The notes: generated by a model not told the origin, from the sequence alone. 64,000 bases of DNA from Mesodorylaimus sp. YZB2_4 (GCA_030248295.1 JASANH010000740.1:36723-100722), one strand, 5' to 3'. Shown: positions 34,221 to 45,396, counted from the stretch's first letter. Program-made: numbers and translations.

Positions 34221-35875
34221 ATGGATATCAATGGGCCGGATGATTCGTCAGTGGTTGAAAGCACAAGAACGACATCCCTGGCACCTGTTCTGTGCATCCC
34301 AGTAACGAATAGAACACTTCTTCGGAACTCACACCAGCAGCAAATGGACGGATTCCTCTACACTGTCTTCATTCTGGCCTTTTACGCCCTGACCATGCTA
34401 TATTTCATGCTGCGACAGATTTGCAGACAGGTGAGTAAATTAAGGTCACTTATCGCTCTAATCTGAGCATTTACACTTTAGTTCATGGAGAGCCCTCGGA
34501 AGCAAAGGTGCGAGGCGTGAAACATACAGTTGTTGGCCATGCGCAGTCTACTTGCCGTAAGGGAAACTGCGCCAGATGCCGAAAAAGCTGTAATAAAGCA
34601 AAGCTGCACACATATCCCAGAGTCGGGGGATGGAAACTAGTTGCAATTATTGACTCGGCTGTACCAGCTGACCGTCTTGAGTTGCCCGCACACTTGATGG
34701 TTGTGTCAGCATGGGTTGTCTGTCATCGTTGACTTGGGTTAGTGAGATCGCTACTACTCGCTTTGCACTGTGTACCTCTATGTACTAGTACGGTAGGCAC
34801 AGTGTCCGTGGTCTGGTGAGTTAGGAGTCTCCTTGCACACCAGGTACGCTCTTGCGTGAATGTTCGACTCGTGGCTTTGTGCAGTGTGTCCCTGGTAAAC
34901 CATGCATATGGAGACTAGGGGTTTACAAACAGGCCAGTCACATGGTAGGGACTGTAGTAAGTTAAAAGGTCAAACGTCATGAAACCAGCAGCAGCCAATT
35001 TTATCATTTTTTTCCTAAAAGCTCCTTTATTCCAAAATCAAAACATTTACATATAAAGACTGGTTGCCGTATGTGATGCATAACGGAAGCCGGCTGCTCT
35101 GCTTCGTTTACCTTATCGTTAGGAGATATGACACAGGCAGTAGGGGCCTTACATGACCCTGATCCATATCCCAGTGTCACTGAGGGACCAACGTTTGCAT
35201 GGTACGGTGGCTGTGTTTGCTCTACCACATCACCAAATGCTGGTAATTTATCGGCAATTCAACTTTTTGGTCCACCCCTGTACTGTACAGATCTCAAAGG
35301 AGGTGGCGTGAGTGCTAACACAACTCTTGTCGCAGTTAGGTCGGGGCGGGGTTATGACCTCAAGAAGACCGCCGAGCTTCCTTTGTCTCAGCTATCGAGC
35401 TGCCCCGTGTGTGCCATAAGTGCGTGCGCCCTGGCAATGAGTCTTTTGCCTCCAAGTTCCATGTTTTCTTTTCTTTAAGGAGAAACGTAGTCGAGATCGG
35501 TTTTATCGACTACGATTCGTTCAGTCTGATTATGCCGTGGGCAAAGAAGAGCGCTTGCATCGAGCTCAAATGAAAAAGCAATTGTGCGTGCATTTGATCA
35601 AGATGGGTCAGTTGACACAAGCCATCGTATCGACAGCCAGTAATGGCACTATGGCCAATGCCCAAAAGTCTAAGCCCAGACGAACTTTGGCAGAATCGAT
35701 CGGCCAAGCAGACCCCGCCTGTGATGATATCTGCTTAAAAAAACATTCGGTGCATTGCGTCAGAGGACTGCGCACGCATCCTTGTATCAAGGTCCTGATG
35801 AAAGACCAATCGACCACAACTGAACATAACGATACTGTTATCGACATCGAATCAGATACGTTGGAGGTGTCCTAA
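34221..35875 (+). CDS. KCNE-like single-pass membrane protein, paralogue 1
   Basis: Exons 34221-34430 and 35480-35875, both phase 0, give 201 residues. The N-terminus is extracellular-like with an NRT glycosylation site after CIPV. One membrane segment, MDGFLYTVFILAFYALTMLY, is followed by FMLRQICRQ and a basic cytoplasmic tail (EKRSRDRFYRLRF, KEERLHRAQMKKQL). The membrane segment matches that of the convergent gene at 36215-37018 position by position (MxxFxYTxxILxFYxLT), and the tails share a KEER/REREMH helix. KCNE proteins modulate voltage-gated K+ channels. The assignment to that family is by topology and motif and is tentative; the paralogy is solid. The intron (1,049 bp) holds a SINE. 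Without splicing, the frame would end soon after 34,466. Confidence 0.6.
34805..34925 (+). mobile_element. tRNA-derived SINE in the intron of KCNE-like paralogue 1
   Basis: GTGGTCTGGTGAGTTAGGAG (A-box-like) and GAATGTTCGACTCGTGGC (B-box-like) are separated as in the SINE at 22,088-22,215. It ends near GTGTGTCCCTGG. Confidence 0.55.
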
Positions 35876-35944
35876 TAATTGCATCGCTTGTTGGACGGCT
35901 GGTATTTTATGAGCATCTCAAACTCATCTCAGCTGGCTACAGCT

Positions 35945-36065
35945 CTTATACAGTAACTTGGTACAGCCTGGTGCGCGAAGGACCCGCAATACCAGAGGCG
36001 AGGATTCGAATCTCGATAAAGGCTCAAGTTTCTGTGCATCTTTTTATTGATATTATAAAATCTCT
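35945..36065 (+). mobile_element. Possible tRNA-derived SINE of another type
   Basis: GTACAGCCTGGTGCGCGAAG followed 30 bp later by GAGGATTCGAATCTCG resembles pol III A and B boxes. A T/A-rich tail follows. The acceptor stem does not pair, so it is not an intact tRNA gene. Confidence 0.4.
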
Positions 36066-36214
36066 TTTTATTGTAACGATCGCACATGCAGGGTTGTTGC
36101 CTAGGCAGAAGCGATAGAAATCCTGTTGGATGAAACAGCTTTATAATTACAGGGAATCTACATATTCGTGGCAGCTTATCTTACAAGCGAGTCTGCGAGT
36201 GCGTGTGCATGTCC

Positions 36215-37018
36215 TTACATCACCGACGCGTCATCTCCAGCATCCATGGATTCTCTGCGTCTCGTCCTCGGCGAAAAGCGTGGCACACACGCGGGTATCT
36301 GCGGCGACGGCGTGCATCTCCAACTGCTCTGGTTGCTGCCAGTTGAAGGCCCGCTTTGCTTCCACCTCGACGGCACCCACAGTGGCAGAAGTAGGCAGTG
36401 GCCTGAGGACTGGACCATGGTGTCCCGAGACTCCTGGGCCGAGTGGTGTTGCCCGTCATTGTATCCATTAGGGGAATAGGACTTGAGGATGGGACGGACA
36501 TCGATCAGGCCGTCGCTGCCACTCCGCATATCGCACGAATTCGACACTGAATTACGACACCGTTTTCGTTCTCCTATCACGTTCTCGCTGCTCGCCCCCA
36601 TATTGGTTGAGGACGATAATGTGCTGTAGTAACTGATCTGATTCAAATGATTGATCACGCGTAACTTGACGTCTTGTCGGGCCTGTCGTTCCACAATTCT
36701 TTTATGCATTTCTCGTTCGCGTAGCTTGGCTATGTGTGCCAAATAGGCATTGGCGGCCGTGGGTGTTCCATCCGGGTCCGCGGCTTCCCACGGTTCACGA
36801 CTTTGCAAAATGAACTTGACCATGAATGCGCCCGTTGTTAGAGTGTAGAAGAGAAGAATAGCGCACGTGTAGACAAATGCCTCCATCTGGTAATCGTCAC
36901 TGTTCCGATCAATTATGCGATATCCAGGATATTTCTCTGACAGATTGATCTGAGCTGGGGGATAAACCACAAAATTAGCCGGGATACAAAATTCCAGAAT
37001 AGCTGTTTTGTTCTCCAT
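36215..37018 (-). CDS. KCNE-like single-pass membrane protein, paralogue 2
   Basis: One open frame of 267 codons from ATG at 37018; earlier in-frame starts are not ATG. The N-terminal ~49 residues carry N-glycosylation sites (NKT, NLS) and CIPANF, matching CIPV in the neighbour. The membrane segment MEAFVYTCAILLFYTLTTGA is followed by FMVKFILQSREPWEAADPDG and NAYL, close to the SR-x-x-E...DP-x-x-Y pattern after the membrane span of KCNE channel subunits. The rest is a long basic helix (REREMHKRIVERQARQDVK) and a Ser-rich tail, so the protein is longer than usual KCNE proteins (about 100-180 residues). It converges on paralogue 1, with about 340 bp between stops. The function as a channel subunit is inferred. 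Confidence 0.62.
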   Translation of the reverse strand: MENKTAILEFCIPANFVVYPPAQINLSEKYPGYRIIDRNSDDYQMEAFVYTCAILLFYTLTTGAFMVKFILQSREPWEAADPDGTPTAANAYLAHIAKLREREMHKRIVERQARQDVKLRVINHLNQISYYSTLSSSTNMGASSENVIGERKRCRNSVSNSCDMRSGSDGLIDVRPILKSYSPNGYNDGQHHSAQESRDTMVQSSGHCLLLPLWVPSRWKQSGPSTGSNQSSWRCTPSPQIPACVPRFSPRTRRRESMDAGDDASVM

Positions 37019-38119
37019 CTGTGTATCAAACTGACCGATCCCGCCCAAAATGAAAACAAAAGTGACCGCTTTCGGATGAGTCTTTGAGCTTTTGTGACTG
37101 CCTTGCTCCTAAAATCGCAGCACCCGAGCCTGATTGCAAATAAGATTATGGAAACGGGGATCGGAAATTGCTGTCTTAGACGCGTTTGAATCAATTTGTA
37201 AGTTCCTGTCGGTGCCTGTGTTTTTATGAGTCTACTATTGATTCCAAAGATTTTTGAGACACCCTGAGCCATCAAAGCTGTTCTGAAAACGGCTCTGGGC
37301 ACTTTCTATTCTAGCGAAGATGAAGCGATTGGATTAGTCGCCTTTGACTTTGTACAGTCAATTGACTTAGGATGGATACAGAAGGGAAAAAGCACTTTTT
37401 ATAAATTCTACGAGTATTTCTGCTGTGAAAAACGGAGTCTATGTATTTTTGATTTTGTCACGCAATGACCAGTCTGGCATTTAATGCACGGGAAAAAACT
37501 TGCAATTCGCTGTACTCCGCGGTAATTGATAAAATAATCGATTCCTGGAACCGCTGCTCATTGCGTCAAAGAAAGAATGGAAAATTCCAGTAATTCTGTT
37601 TGAAACAGGGCCAAATTTTTAAGAAAGAGGAGTTTAAAAAAGTCTCTTTGGTTCACAGCCGATATGACTTCTCCGCTCTGGCACCACACATTTTGAATTT
37701 GACTACGCCGTTTTGCCGCTCTACCACTGACTAGGTGAGGGAGTGATCAGTGATAAGGATTTGGCGTCTACTTATGCAGCGCCAAGCGATTTGTCTAGTC
37801 TGTCATTTTATATCAATAAAAGTACGGAGCAAAATCTTAACCGAAATTAGACATGTCCTTCTCGATTGCTTGGGCTAAATCTGCTCGTGATTAAGCACTA
37901 GATTCGAACACATATGAGTTTGAGTATCTTTGCAGGCCTGTGATACAGCAATGAGGTGAGCTGTGTATAATGACAAGATAAGGTGAGCCAATTTATCCCG
38001 CGACCTGTTTAAAGCAATCTATCACCCAGTCATCAAACGACAACCGAAAATTTCGCACAACTTCCTGTTATTGGAGCGAGGGATGAATCCTATGGTCACT
38101 CCAGCAGAATAAAACATGT
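37019..38119. other. Intergenic; upstream of KCNE-like paralogue 2
   Basis: An ORF at 36913-37302 overlaps the gene start in another frame and looks spurious. No other gene was recognised. Confidence 0.35.
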
Positions 38120-38395
38120 ACGAGTACCTAGGCTCGAATCCGTGTATAGGATTTTATGAAAAGCATAACGCCCACATTAAAGAGGCGCCTCCCACCGTTT
38201 ATTAATTAATACCTAACCTTTTAAGAAGCTTCAAACCCAGCAAAACGGAACTTTTCGAGTCCTATGTAAGGCCTGCTCAATTATTTTGCTTTTCACTTAT
38301 ATTCTTTCGTGGAGAACATATTATGCCGAACTTCGTTAACGACAGAAACCATTGACAGTAATGAGCATTCGTTTGCTCATTGTCAAGGGGCATGA
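38120..38395 (+). repeat. ~270-bp repeat, left copy of an inverted pair
   Basis: Its reverse complement matches 42,692-42,965. Shared blocks are AAGCATAACG, CCTAACCTTTTAAGAAGCTTC, TTTTGCTTTTCAC and ATTGACAGTAATGAGCATTC. Similarity ends at the GGGGCA(T/C)GA point on the inner side. Confidence 0.7.
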
Positions 38396-38640
38396 AAAAT
38401 GTATGAGCTTTTTCTCGACCTGTCCTTGTCGTCGGCGGTCTCAGTTCGTTGACGCAAGAAAAATGTCGAACGTGCTTTTTATTCCTTAGCTTTCGTGGCA
38501 GGAGGGAGTCGAGGGTGGTCTTCATGGAAACATCGATGTGATTCTCTTGCGAAAACAAAGAGTGGATTGAGTCGGGCCACCTAGCTGCCTCCCTGCGAAA
38601 CGACCAAAGGCCATATTACGAACAGGCACATCGGAGGAAC

Positions 38641-39064
38641 ATGGCTTGTGTTAAGACGTCGACTTTCCTAGTTTTACTGGTTTTGATTTTCGTAGATTTA
38701 AGCCACGGCTTGTGGATCGCACCTGCGAGTGAGTAAGACCTCGAGTGGACCAATGACCTCGACTCATTTCTTGTTTCTTATAGGAGTAGAGAAAATTAAA
38801 GAAGGTCCACGGACACGTTCCAGACCTCACCAACGATCACAACGAAGTGACCCGGAACTCGAGACAAGTCGAGACGAGTTCGATGTGGCACCATATAATT
38901 GTCTCGTTCTTATCAAAGCCATTTATAATCAAATGGCCGAAGCCATGGCCAACGGAGAAGCCAACTCTGCTGTAGCCGTCAGCGATTCGATGAATGTCTA
39001 TGTTAGGGATGAGCCAGTCTTAGACGCGTTAGAACAGTGTAAAAGAGCTTACGGCGGCTACTAG
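38641..39064 (+). CDS. Small secreted protein, family unknown
   Basis: Exons 38641-38728 and 38784-39064 with a 55-bp intron and matching phase give 122 residues. It starts MACVKTSTFLVLLVLIFVDL followed by SHG, a clear signal peptide. The mature protein begins with a basic stretch (KEGPRTRSRPHQRSQR). It then has an acidic-to-helical part with only two cysteines (YNCLVLIKAIYNQ and LEQCKRAYGGY), likely one disulfide, and ends at YGGY. The basic N-part has dibasic-like sites, so a processed peptide precursor is possible, but no amidation signal (GKR) is seen. I do not recognise the family. Confidence 0.65.
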
Positions 39065-39429
39065 AATAGAAGCGAGTTTTTGTGTCCAAGGACTCAAAGT
39101 ATAGATTTATTGTGAATTCCCAGATTGTCCACATAGTTTTGGTCTGATGTACTGGGCGATTTCTTAGTTTTATTGCATTCGGAAGATGACGAGCTAAAAC
39201 AGGGGGTGCCTGCTGATGGCTTTACAGATAGCTTTCATCTCACCCACTCGCTTCGCCTGCAAAATGGCAGTGATGGACGTAGCTGCTAATGGGAGACAAG
39301 CTTAATCAGGCAAGAAGGTGTAAAAACCTAAATTGCCAATTATTGCACAGTGCATATTGGTGGTCATATCCTGGAGTCTACTGTAGATGAGAGTCCATAG
39401 TCTTGTGAAACTTGTGAAGCCCGGGTCTA

Positions 39430-39545
39430 TAGCGTCAAGGCGACTGCCGCTCACGCTGGGCACGCATTTACAGGGGAGGGTTCGACTCCCGCCTGGGTAA
39501 AAAATAATTGTCAAATATGTGTTCCTTAGCCCTCGAGTGCGTCGT
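39430..39545 (+). mobile_element. tRNA-derived SINE
   Basis: It has TATAGCGTCAAGGCGACTGC (A-box-like) and GAGGGTTCGACTCCCGCCTG (B box). The tail CCTTAGCCCTCGAGTGCG matches the SINE inside the Tc1 relic. Confidence 0.6.
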
Positions 39546-41069
39546 ATGGTGCTGCTATGGATAAAGTATGACATATGACATGAAACGGACTCAAAAGCAG
39601 TTCTCCTCATGAAAAACGAGGTCGAATGAATCAGCGGTCCGACCAGGCCTGGGTTTTCCTGGGAGACTGGATATGTCCGCTACCGTAATATCTCGCGCAC
39701 ATTTGCCCTGAACATGAGGAACATGAACGGCCATGTGTGGTGTTTGTGTCCATGACCTGTCTCCTCTTTAAACCAAGCTTTGATCCACATACAACCCAGC
39801 ACCAGAGCGATAGCATGTACAGCACCATCGTCAGGCTGGCTTTGTCTCCTTCCTCAAACATGTTCGCCACTCTCGACAATAGATTTCTGGAAGCATATTC
39901 AGCCGGGAACCGACACGAGAATCAACACCAATTGTAGGGTGTTCGCATACTGCACTGCAGGTACTTGAGATCCGTTGTGCGGACATAGCTCTCTCGAAAA
40001 TATGCCCGTCACACGCCAATCGCTTGGCTTCGTCACGGTACCAATGCTCCGGGGCAAGAAGACAATACAGCAATAAATAATTTAGGCTTAACACTATGCC
40101 GCTATACTTTTTAGATCTATATTTATGCAGAGCACAAATACGTACGTACCCGTTAATGTAATTCCTGAAACATATGGTCATGTGCACACTTTGACAAATG
40201 CTCGAAACATGGTGCGATAGCAAGTGCGCCGACTTCCCTGGCAGGGTTTCTGGTGGACTCGACCTGTATGTAGAGTTGTGTTGAGTCCGGCTAACCTCAG
40301 GACTTGTAAGTCTTAGTGGCGGACACAACGAATCAACGACGCGATACAATTCAATGCAACCGCAAGTCAAGGGCAACATCAAACCAGGAAAATCGAACAT
40401 GGTCAATGTCAATGACGAGATCAATCCCTCGACGAAACGGTTCATCGGCGTCAAATCAATGATGGGTCAAGGACGTGAAATATCAACTAGCAAAGCTTGA
40501 AGGCGAAGGATGTATCGATAATCGAGCAGCAACGGCTAGCGATGGACAAAAGCTGAAAAACGGACGATGAAGCTGGCAGTCATGACATTGTGATTTTGCT
40601 AGCATGGAGACGTTTCAGTGAAGCTATGATGCGGTCAGGGAACGGTCAAAAACTGAAAAATGGATTCTAGCTTGCGGTGACGAGTGAAGTTATCTGGTGT
40701 GAAACGGATGAAGCAAATGCATATTGTACTTGTTTTTGTTTTTCTGTTTTATTCCCTTTTTTCCGTATTCTCTTACCCTCTTTTTATTTATTCATTTATT
40801 TATTTCTCATAATAGGACAAAGCAAGACTCACAAAAATCGCATTGAAATGATGCGGTGCCAAGGTAGACCTATGTAGTTCTTTTAGACAAAAGTCGAAGG
40901 CCCTTCAAAAGTAAAACCCAAAGAAAAGTGTTTAAATTCTTTTCCTCATAATCCATTCCAGCAAACCAAAAAGCATCTCTGCGCTGTTTGTAAAATTAGT
41001 TTGATCCGATCATCTTCAGGTGTGAGGATTTCAGACCAGCCACTCCAAAAATCCTGCTTTCATTGTTCG
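39546..41069. other. No confident gene; possible degraded multi-pass membrane protein on the minus strand
   Basis: Minus-strand frames near 40,450-40,170 (FDFPGLMLPLTCGC, LPGKSAHLLSHHVSSICQSV) and 39,900-39,780 (ANMFEEGDKASLTMVLYMLS, LWCWVVCG) look like pieces of a chemoreceptor-type protein. No consistent splicing could be found. They may be remnants. Confidence 0.2.
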
Positions 41070-41192
41070 ATGTTTGGTACCTGGATAGCAGTAGCAGGTC
41101 TTTTCCTCATGATTAGTGCAAATCCCAGCCAATGCATTAGGTGCCTATATGCTCATTTTAAGTGTTATGGCAATTGTAACCACGGCGCCTAA
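41070..41192 (+). CDS. Possible 40-residue secreted cysteine-rich peptide
   Basis: ATG at 41070 opens MFGTWIAVAGLFLMISANPS, a good signal peptide, followed by a 20-residue mature part with four cysteines (C-x2-C-x6-C-x3-C) ending NCNHGA and a stop. The frame is open upstream as well, so an upstream exon is possible. The short length leaves a real chance of coincidence. No function is proposed. Confidence 0.35.
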   Translation: MFGTWIAVAGLFLMISANPSQCIRCLYAHFKCYGNCNHGA

Positions 41193-41199
41193 TATGTCG

Positions 41200-41320
41200 T
41201 GACGAGTGGGAGAGAGTGATTGATCTCTCCTGGCTGGGAAACGTTACCCCTCAGGTTGATGTTTCAGTCACAGATACAGTAGCAAGACTTGCCGTATGAA
41301 TTTTTTTTGTCCGTCTTTAT
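41200..41320 (-). repeat. Hairpin-core repeat family, copy 4
   Basis: The reverse complement carries GGCAAGTCTTGCTACTGTAT, CTGAAACATCAACCTGAGG and CCCAGCCAGGAGAGATCAAT. It is truncated relative to copy 3. Confidence 0.65.
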
Positions 41321-42690
41321 TCTCTCCAAAGCCTGTCTGTAGGTTGCACAATTATAGTTATAATTGTTTGATTTTTGGAATTTTTAGCAAAGCTAATCTG
41401 AGCAAACATAGACAAGGCCTGCTTGATCATAAAAGTTTTTCATCATAGCTATTTTGGCCAAGTTTCAAGTTTTTGTGCGGCGTCGGTAGGGGTTGGGGTG
41501 CTGATTTGGTTTGTTACGGGTATCTGGCGCTTTGACTCTATCCGCAATTTGTATCTTAAGTTTTTCGAATTACCATTGAATTTTTTTAACCATCTTAAAT
41601 CTGTGCTGCCTGTTTAAAAATATCTGTTTTTAATCACTATAGCAGCCAAATATTGTTCTAAACACATCGAATGCAGAAGAGTGTTTCGTCTCTAAATCAA
41701 AGACGAAGGAAAGGTGAAAGGCTGCGAGCTTGGCGAGATCTTTTTTCTGACGCGACAAAGGGACTCATTTTGAATTTTAGAAACCCTTGAGGAGATTTTT
41801 CTGCGCCTTTCCATCCTCCAATTATCGTGTATATTTGGCTGTACTAGGATACATCTAAAGTCCAGTGTGTGCAGTACAAAAAGTCCAATTTGATCTGATG
41901 TGGCTTGCATTTTTGGCCATTCGCCGATCCCTTTTATAGAACTTCAGGTTATCTAACCAGTCGGTGCTTTTCCGCCAGTGTACTGGACGCGGCATTTTCC
42001 ACTCCTGCGCTCTCTGTGGGGCATCTCAGCACGTAGGCACCCATAATAGACAATCTTGCTGGCAGCAGTCTTACATTCATCGTGTTGAGAAGTAGGTGCT
42101 GACTTCACTCTTCACGACCAGTGGGGTCTTTTCAAATTGACGTTCATGAAGGAAATCAAACAAAACCCTGGCCTGGGCTCAAGCGGGGCAATCTAGCAAG
42201 ATTCTGGTCGAGAATTTTCTGCAGCTTTCATGACTTGGAGTGTTCCGTGATGAAATAACTGAGGCAGGGGGTCGTGCAGTCTGCTTAGCCTATGGTGGTC
42301 CCCTCGTGTGCCATCACTGCGCTTAGCTCATTATTACGAAGGCACCACAGGGAAGAAGGAAATTTTTTCACTTCATCATGGATACCCTAGTAGGTTACCA
42401 GACATTAAGCGAGCGCTAAGAACTGAATGATTTCAAAAATAAAAACACAATCGGATATCTCTTGTTAGTTTTTGCTATTGCAGTAAAGAGAAATTTTTTA
42501 AATGCATACAAAAGTTTAGTCAAAAAACTTCAAAGCGTTTAAAAATCAGGAAAATTAACTGAGCAACCATTTAAATTAGATATTAATCACGTGCAAGACA
42601 TTGGCGTAGCACCATAACAAATGATAAATCTTTGATTATTCGCTCCAATGACAGGAACAACAAAATTCTGCGAGATATTTGTTTGATCGT
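41321..42690. other. Intergenic, no recognisable gene
   Basis: AT-rich; short ORFs only. Confidence 0.35.
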
Positions 42691-42691
42691 T

Positions 42692-42965
42692 TGATCACTG
42701 TGATTGATACTTCGTGCCCCTTGACAATGATCAAACGAATGCTCATTACTGTCAATGGTTTCTGTCTGTGAACGAAGCTCGGCATATTTTGTCCGCGAAA
42801 GGATACATGTGAAAAGCAAATTAATTTACAAGCCTTTTCGTTTTTCTGGCTTTGAAGCTTCTTAAAAGGTTAGGTGAACAAAAGTTGGGTAGGCGCGTCT
42901 TTACTGCGCGTTTATGCTCTTCATGAAACCTCCAATGTACAGGACTTTTTCCTAGGTGTACTTTC
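42692..42965 (-). repeat. ~270-bp repeat, right copy of an inverted pair
   Basis: Inverted partner of 38,120-38,395. About 4.3 kb of unrelated sequence, including a secreted-protein gene, lies between the copies. Confidence 0.7.
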
Positions 42966-45052
42966 TAACTCAAGCCTGTGATAAAGTGGTGTGTTCGATC
43001 CAATCGCCTTGGACAAGTTGCCAAGCCTGCATGTTGAGTGGCTCAACTCATTCTGTCATTATAACGGCTCTTTGAGCTAAACTTTGTTATTAAGCGACAA
43101 CTCACACTTTACCATATTCCATGCCTAGCGGGTGTCTCGAGGCACGAAGTGTCACCTAGAAAACCCTTGGTCTCTCCATGATACAAGAATGGGATACTAG
43201 CAGCTGTTCTGCACCGTGAACCCAGCCACTATTTCCTCTTCAGTGCACATCGAAATGTTCGAACTATGATTTTCTAGCAAATTGAAGAAGCTGACGTGTA
43301 ATTAATTAAGAGAACCCTGCGGCATGAAAAGAACCGAAGCTTCATGGATCTCGATGTCGCCCACAAGGATAACTGTCCTCAATAGTACTGGTGAATTCAA
43401 AACGGATAAAAGGAATCAAAACCATACAAGGACGTGCTGTAGCTAATTAGGGTTTTGGCGCAGGAGAAGAAAAATCGCCGTTAATTCATGCGTGACAGCA
43501 CTGAAAAGCAGGGCTGAACTTTCTGGCATTACGACTCTATCATTCGTATTAAGTCGTGTGCTAACACAGAAGCTCACAAATACTAGAAATAACAAAATGT
43601 GAAGCAAAACAAAATAGTAACAAAACAATGAAGGGTTGTCTTTGGTGCGCCATATTGCACTATCCGAAGTATTGTTGGTACAAATGATTCATTCTCTGCC
43701 TCCTCAACTGTAACGTGCACCCATGCCTGACAATGAGAGGGGCACTTTCGAGACTAAACATAAATCATCCAGGCCGCATTTTTTTCATGGCACGTTCGAT
43801 AGAATTGTGGTCGAGCAGTCCTTTGCTGAGCAATATTCTTCTGATTCACATCAGACTTATTCCATAAAGCCTCATCAGTGTAGTCTCTTTACTTGTGGAA
43901 AGCATAGTGATAGGAAAATTGTCAGAGAAAAAATAACTGGTATTGTGCAAGCCAGGTTTCAAATATATTTACTATATTATGGGCTGCCGATTTGCTCTGC
44001 CTTTCCACCTGTCCTTACCAGGAGATGTTTATCTCTTCTATTTTTATGCGCTCTATTAAAGTGCCGAATAAGGATTTTATTTCGCCGCTCACCCGCAGCG
44101 TGGTCTCCCTGCGGCGCAGCCAATGCAGATTGATGAGGTCCTACTATACCAATCAGACAGATTAAATGCCAAAAATATGAACAAGATAAGAGCTCAATGA
44201 CGATTGCTGGCTCATTGTCTCTTTCCGACTCTGTTCTAAATTACACTAGAGATTCTGAAAGGTCAGCTCATTCACAGAAGTTTACTGTAAACACTCAAAT
44301 AATATTTTAGGGAAATTATATCATTATTTCAAATCGATCCACGGCGGGAAACTCGTTGACTAGGCAGGGAATAAAATGGAACACCCAAGTTGCACAATCA
44401 GATTCTTGGTGTTTTTATTCTTGGGACACAGAATATTTATGAGCACAATATCTTCGCTTCTTCATCCTCATTTCTATCGAGAACGTGAAAGTATGCCCAC
44501 GGACTGCCGCAGAACAAGAGTCACATATTAGAACTATTTGATGCAGAATTGTAAGGGTGGTGGATCTACGAAGGCATATATGCGATCGAAAACTGGACTT
44601 GTGAGCTTTTAACTATTGCGCCTTTATTTTCACTCGACAACATACTACGGGGCAACACTAAATGAATGCCGTTTCCTATCGTATTCGCCAAACCTTCACT
44701 GGTTTCTAGGACGAGTAGATGCCTTGTGTCGATCTGCGTGACGCGAGCGGAACCTCGAGCAGCCTGCTAGATCCACTGATTAGGATGGATAGCTAATGCT
44801 AATGTATAAAGTATGGGCACGGACGAGCCATCGCCAGACTTGCACTCGGTCAATGCCACCTGTGTTCCGTGTGACAAAGAATAGATTTACAGTACCTGTT
44901 GTGCCCGCTGCGGAAATTTGTCCCGGTGTTGCCTGTAGGAGCGTGAAAATACGATTTGCGTCAGAAAATGTTACCTAATTTGTTCCTAGAAATTAGGAAC
45001 ACCGTGAACAATTGCCAGCTATTATGAACCTGAATCTTTTTGACAATTACAG
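42966..45052. other. Mostly non-coding; may include upstream exons of the cysteine-rich gene
   Basis: A 136-codon ORF at 43,723-44,133 has no motif. A candidate small exon near 44,894-44,935 lies between an ATTTACAG acceptor and a GTAGGAG donor, but it could not be joined to 45,053 without ambiguity. Confidence 0.3.
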
Positions 45053-45396
45053 GACGGAGAGAGAAGTCTGCACTCGTCTGCTAATAATCCATGTTCGTGT
45101 CGTGGTCAGAGGACCACGAGGGCCTGTTGCTGCATCAATCGTTCTAGCAAATGCTCAAGCGAGCCTACGCCACTGACGATAAGTTGCATAGGTGAGGCGC
45201 TTTTGAGGATCGGATCACGTCGACCTATAGCTTATTTATTACAGTTGCATCAGGTATCACTGCATGGTTTATGGATCACACTCACACCCTCCGCTCCGAA
45301 AGGTCTCGCAACGATGCTCATATTCTCGACAGCTACCATTTACACTGCTGGCCCCGTGACCTGCATAGAAACTTGGCCGAGCGTGGCTGCCCGTGA
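45053..45396 (+). CDS. Cysteine-rich protein, last two exons
   Basis: Exons 45053-45191 and 45245-45396 are joined by a 53-bp intron with matching phase (1). The first reads SANNPCSCRGQRTTRACCCI, then NRSSKCSSEPTPLTISCI. The second reads VASGITAWFMDHTHTLRSER, then HLHCWPRDLHRNLAERGCP and a stop. Ten cysteines in about 96 residues, including a C-x-C and a CCC triplet, point to a disulfide-rich extracellular protein. The 5' exons and signal peptide were not found. The family is not recognised. Confidence 0.5.

Noticed and set aside
43723-44133. 136-codon plus-strand ORF
   Set aside because: It has no motif, no signal peptide and no clear splice context, and its length is compatible with chance in this sequence.
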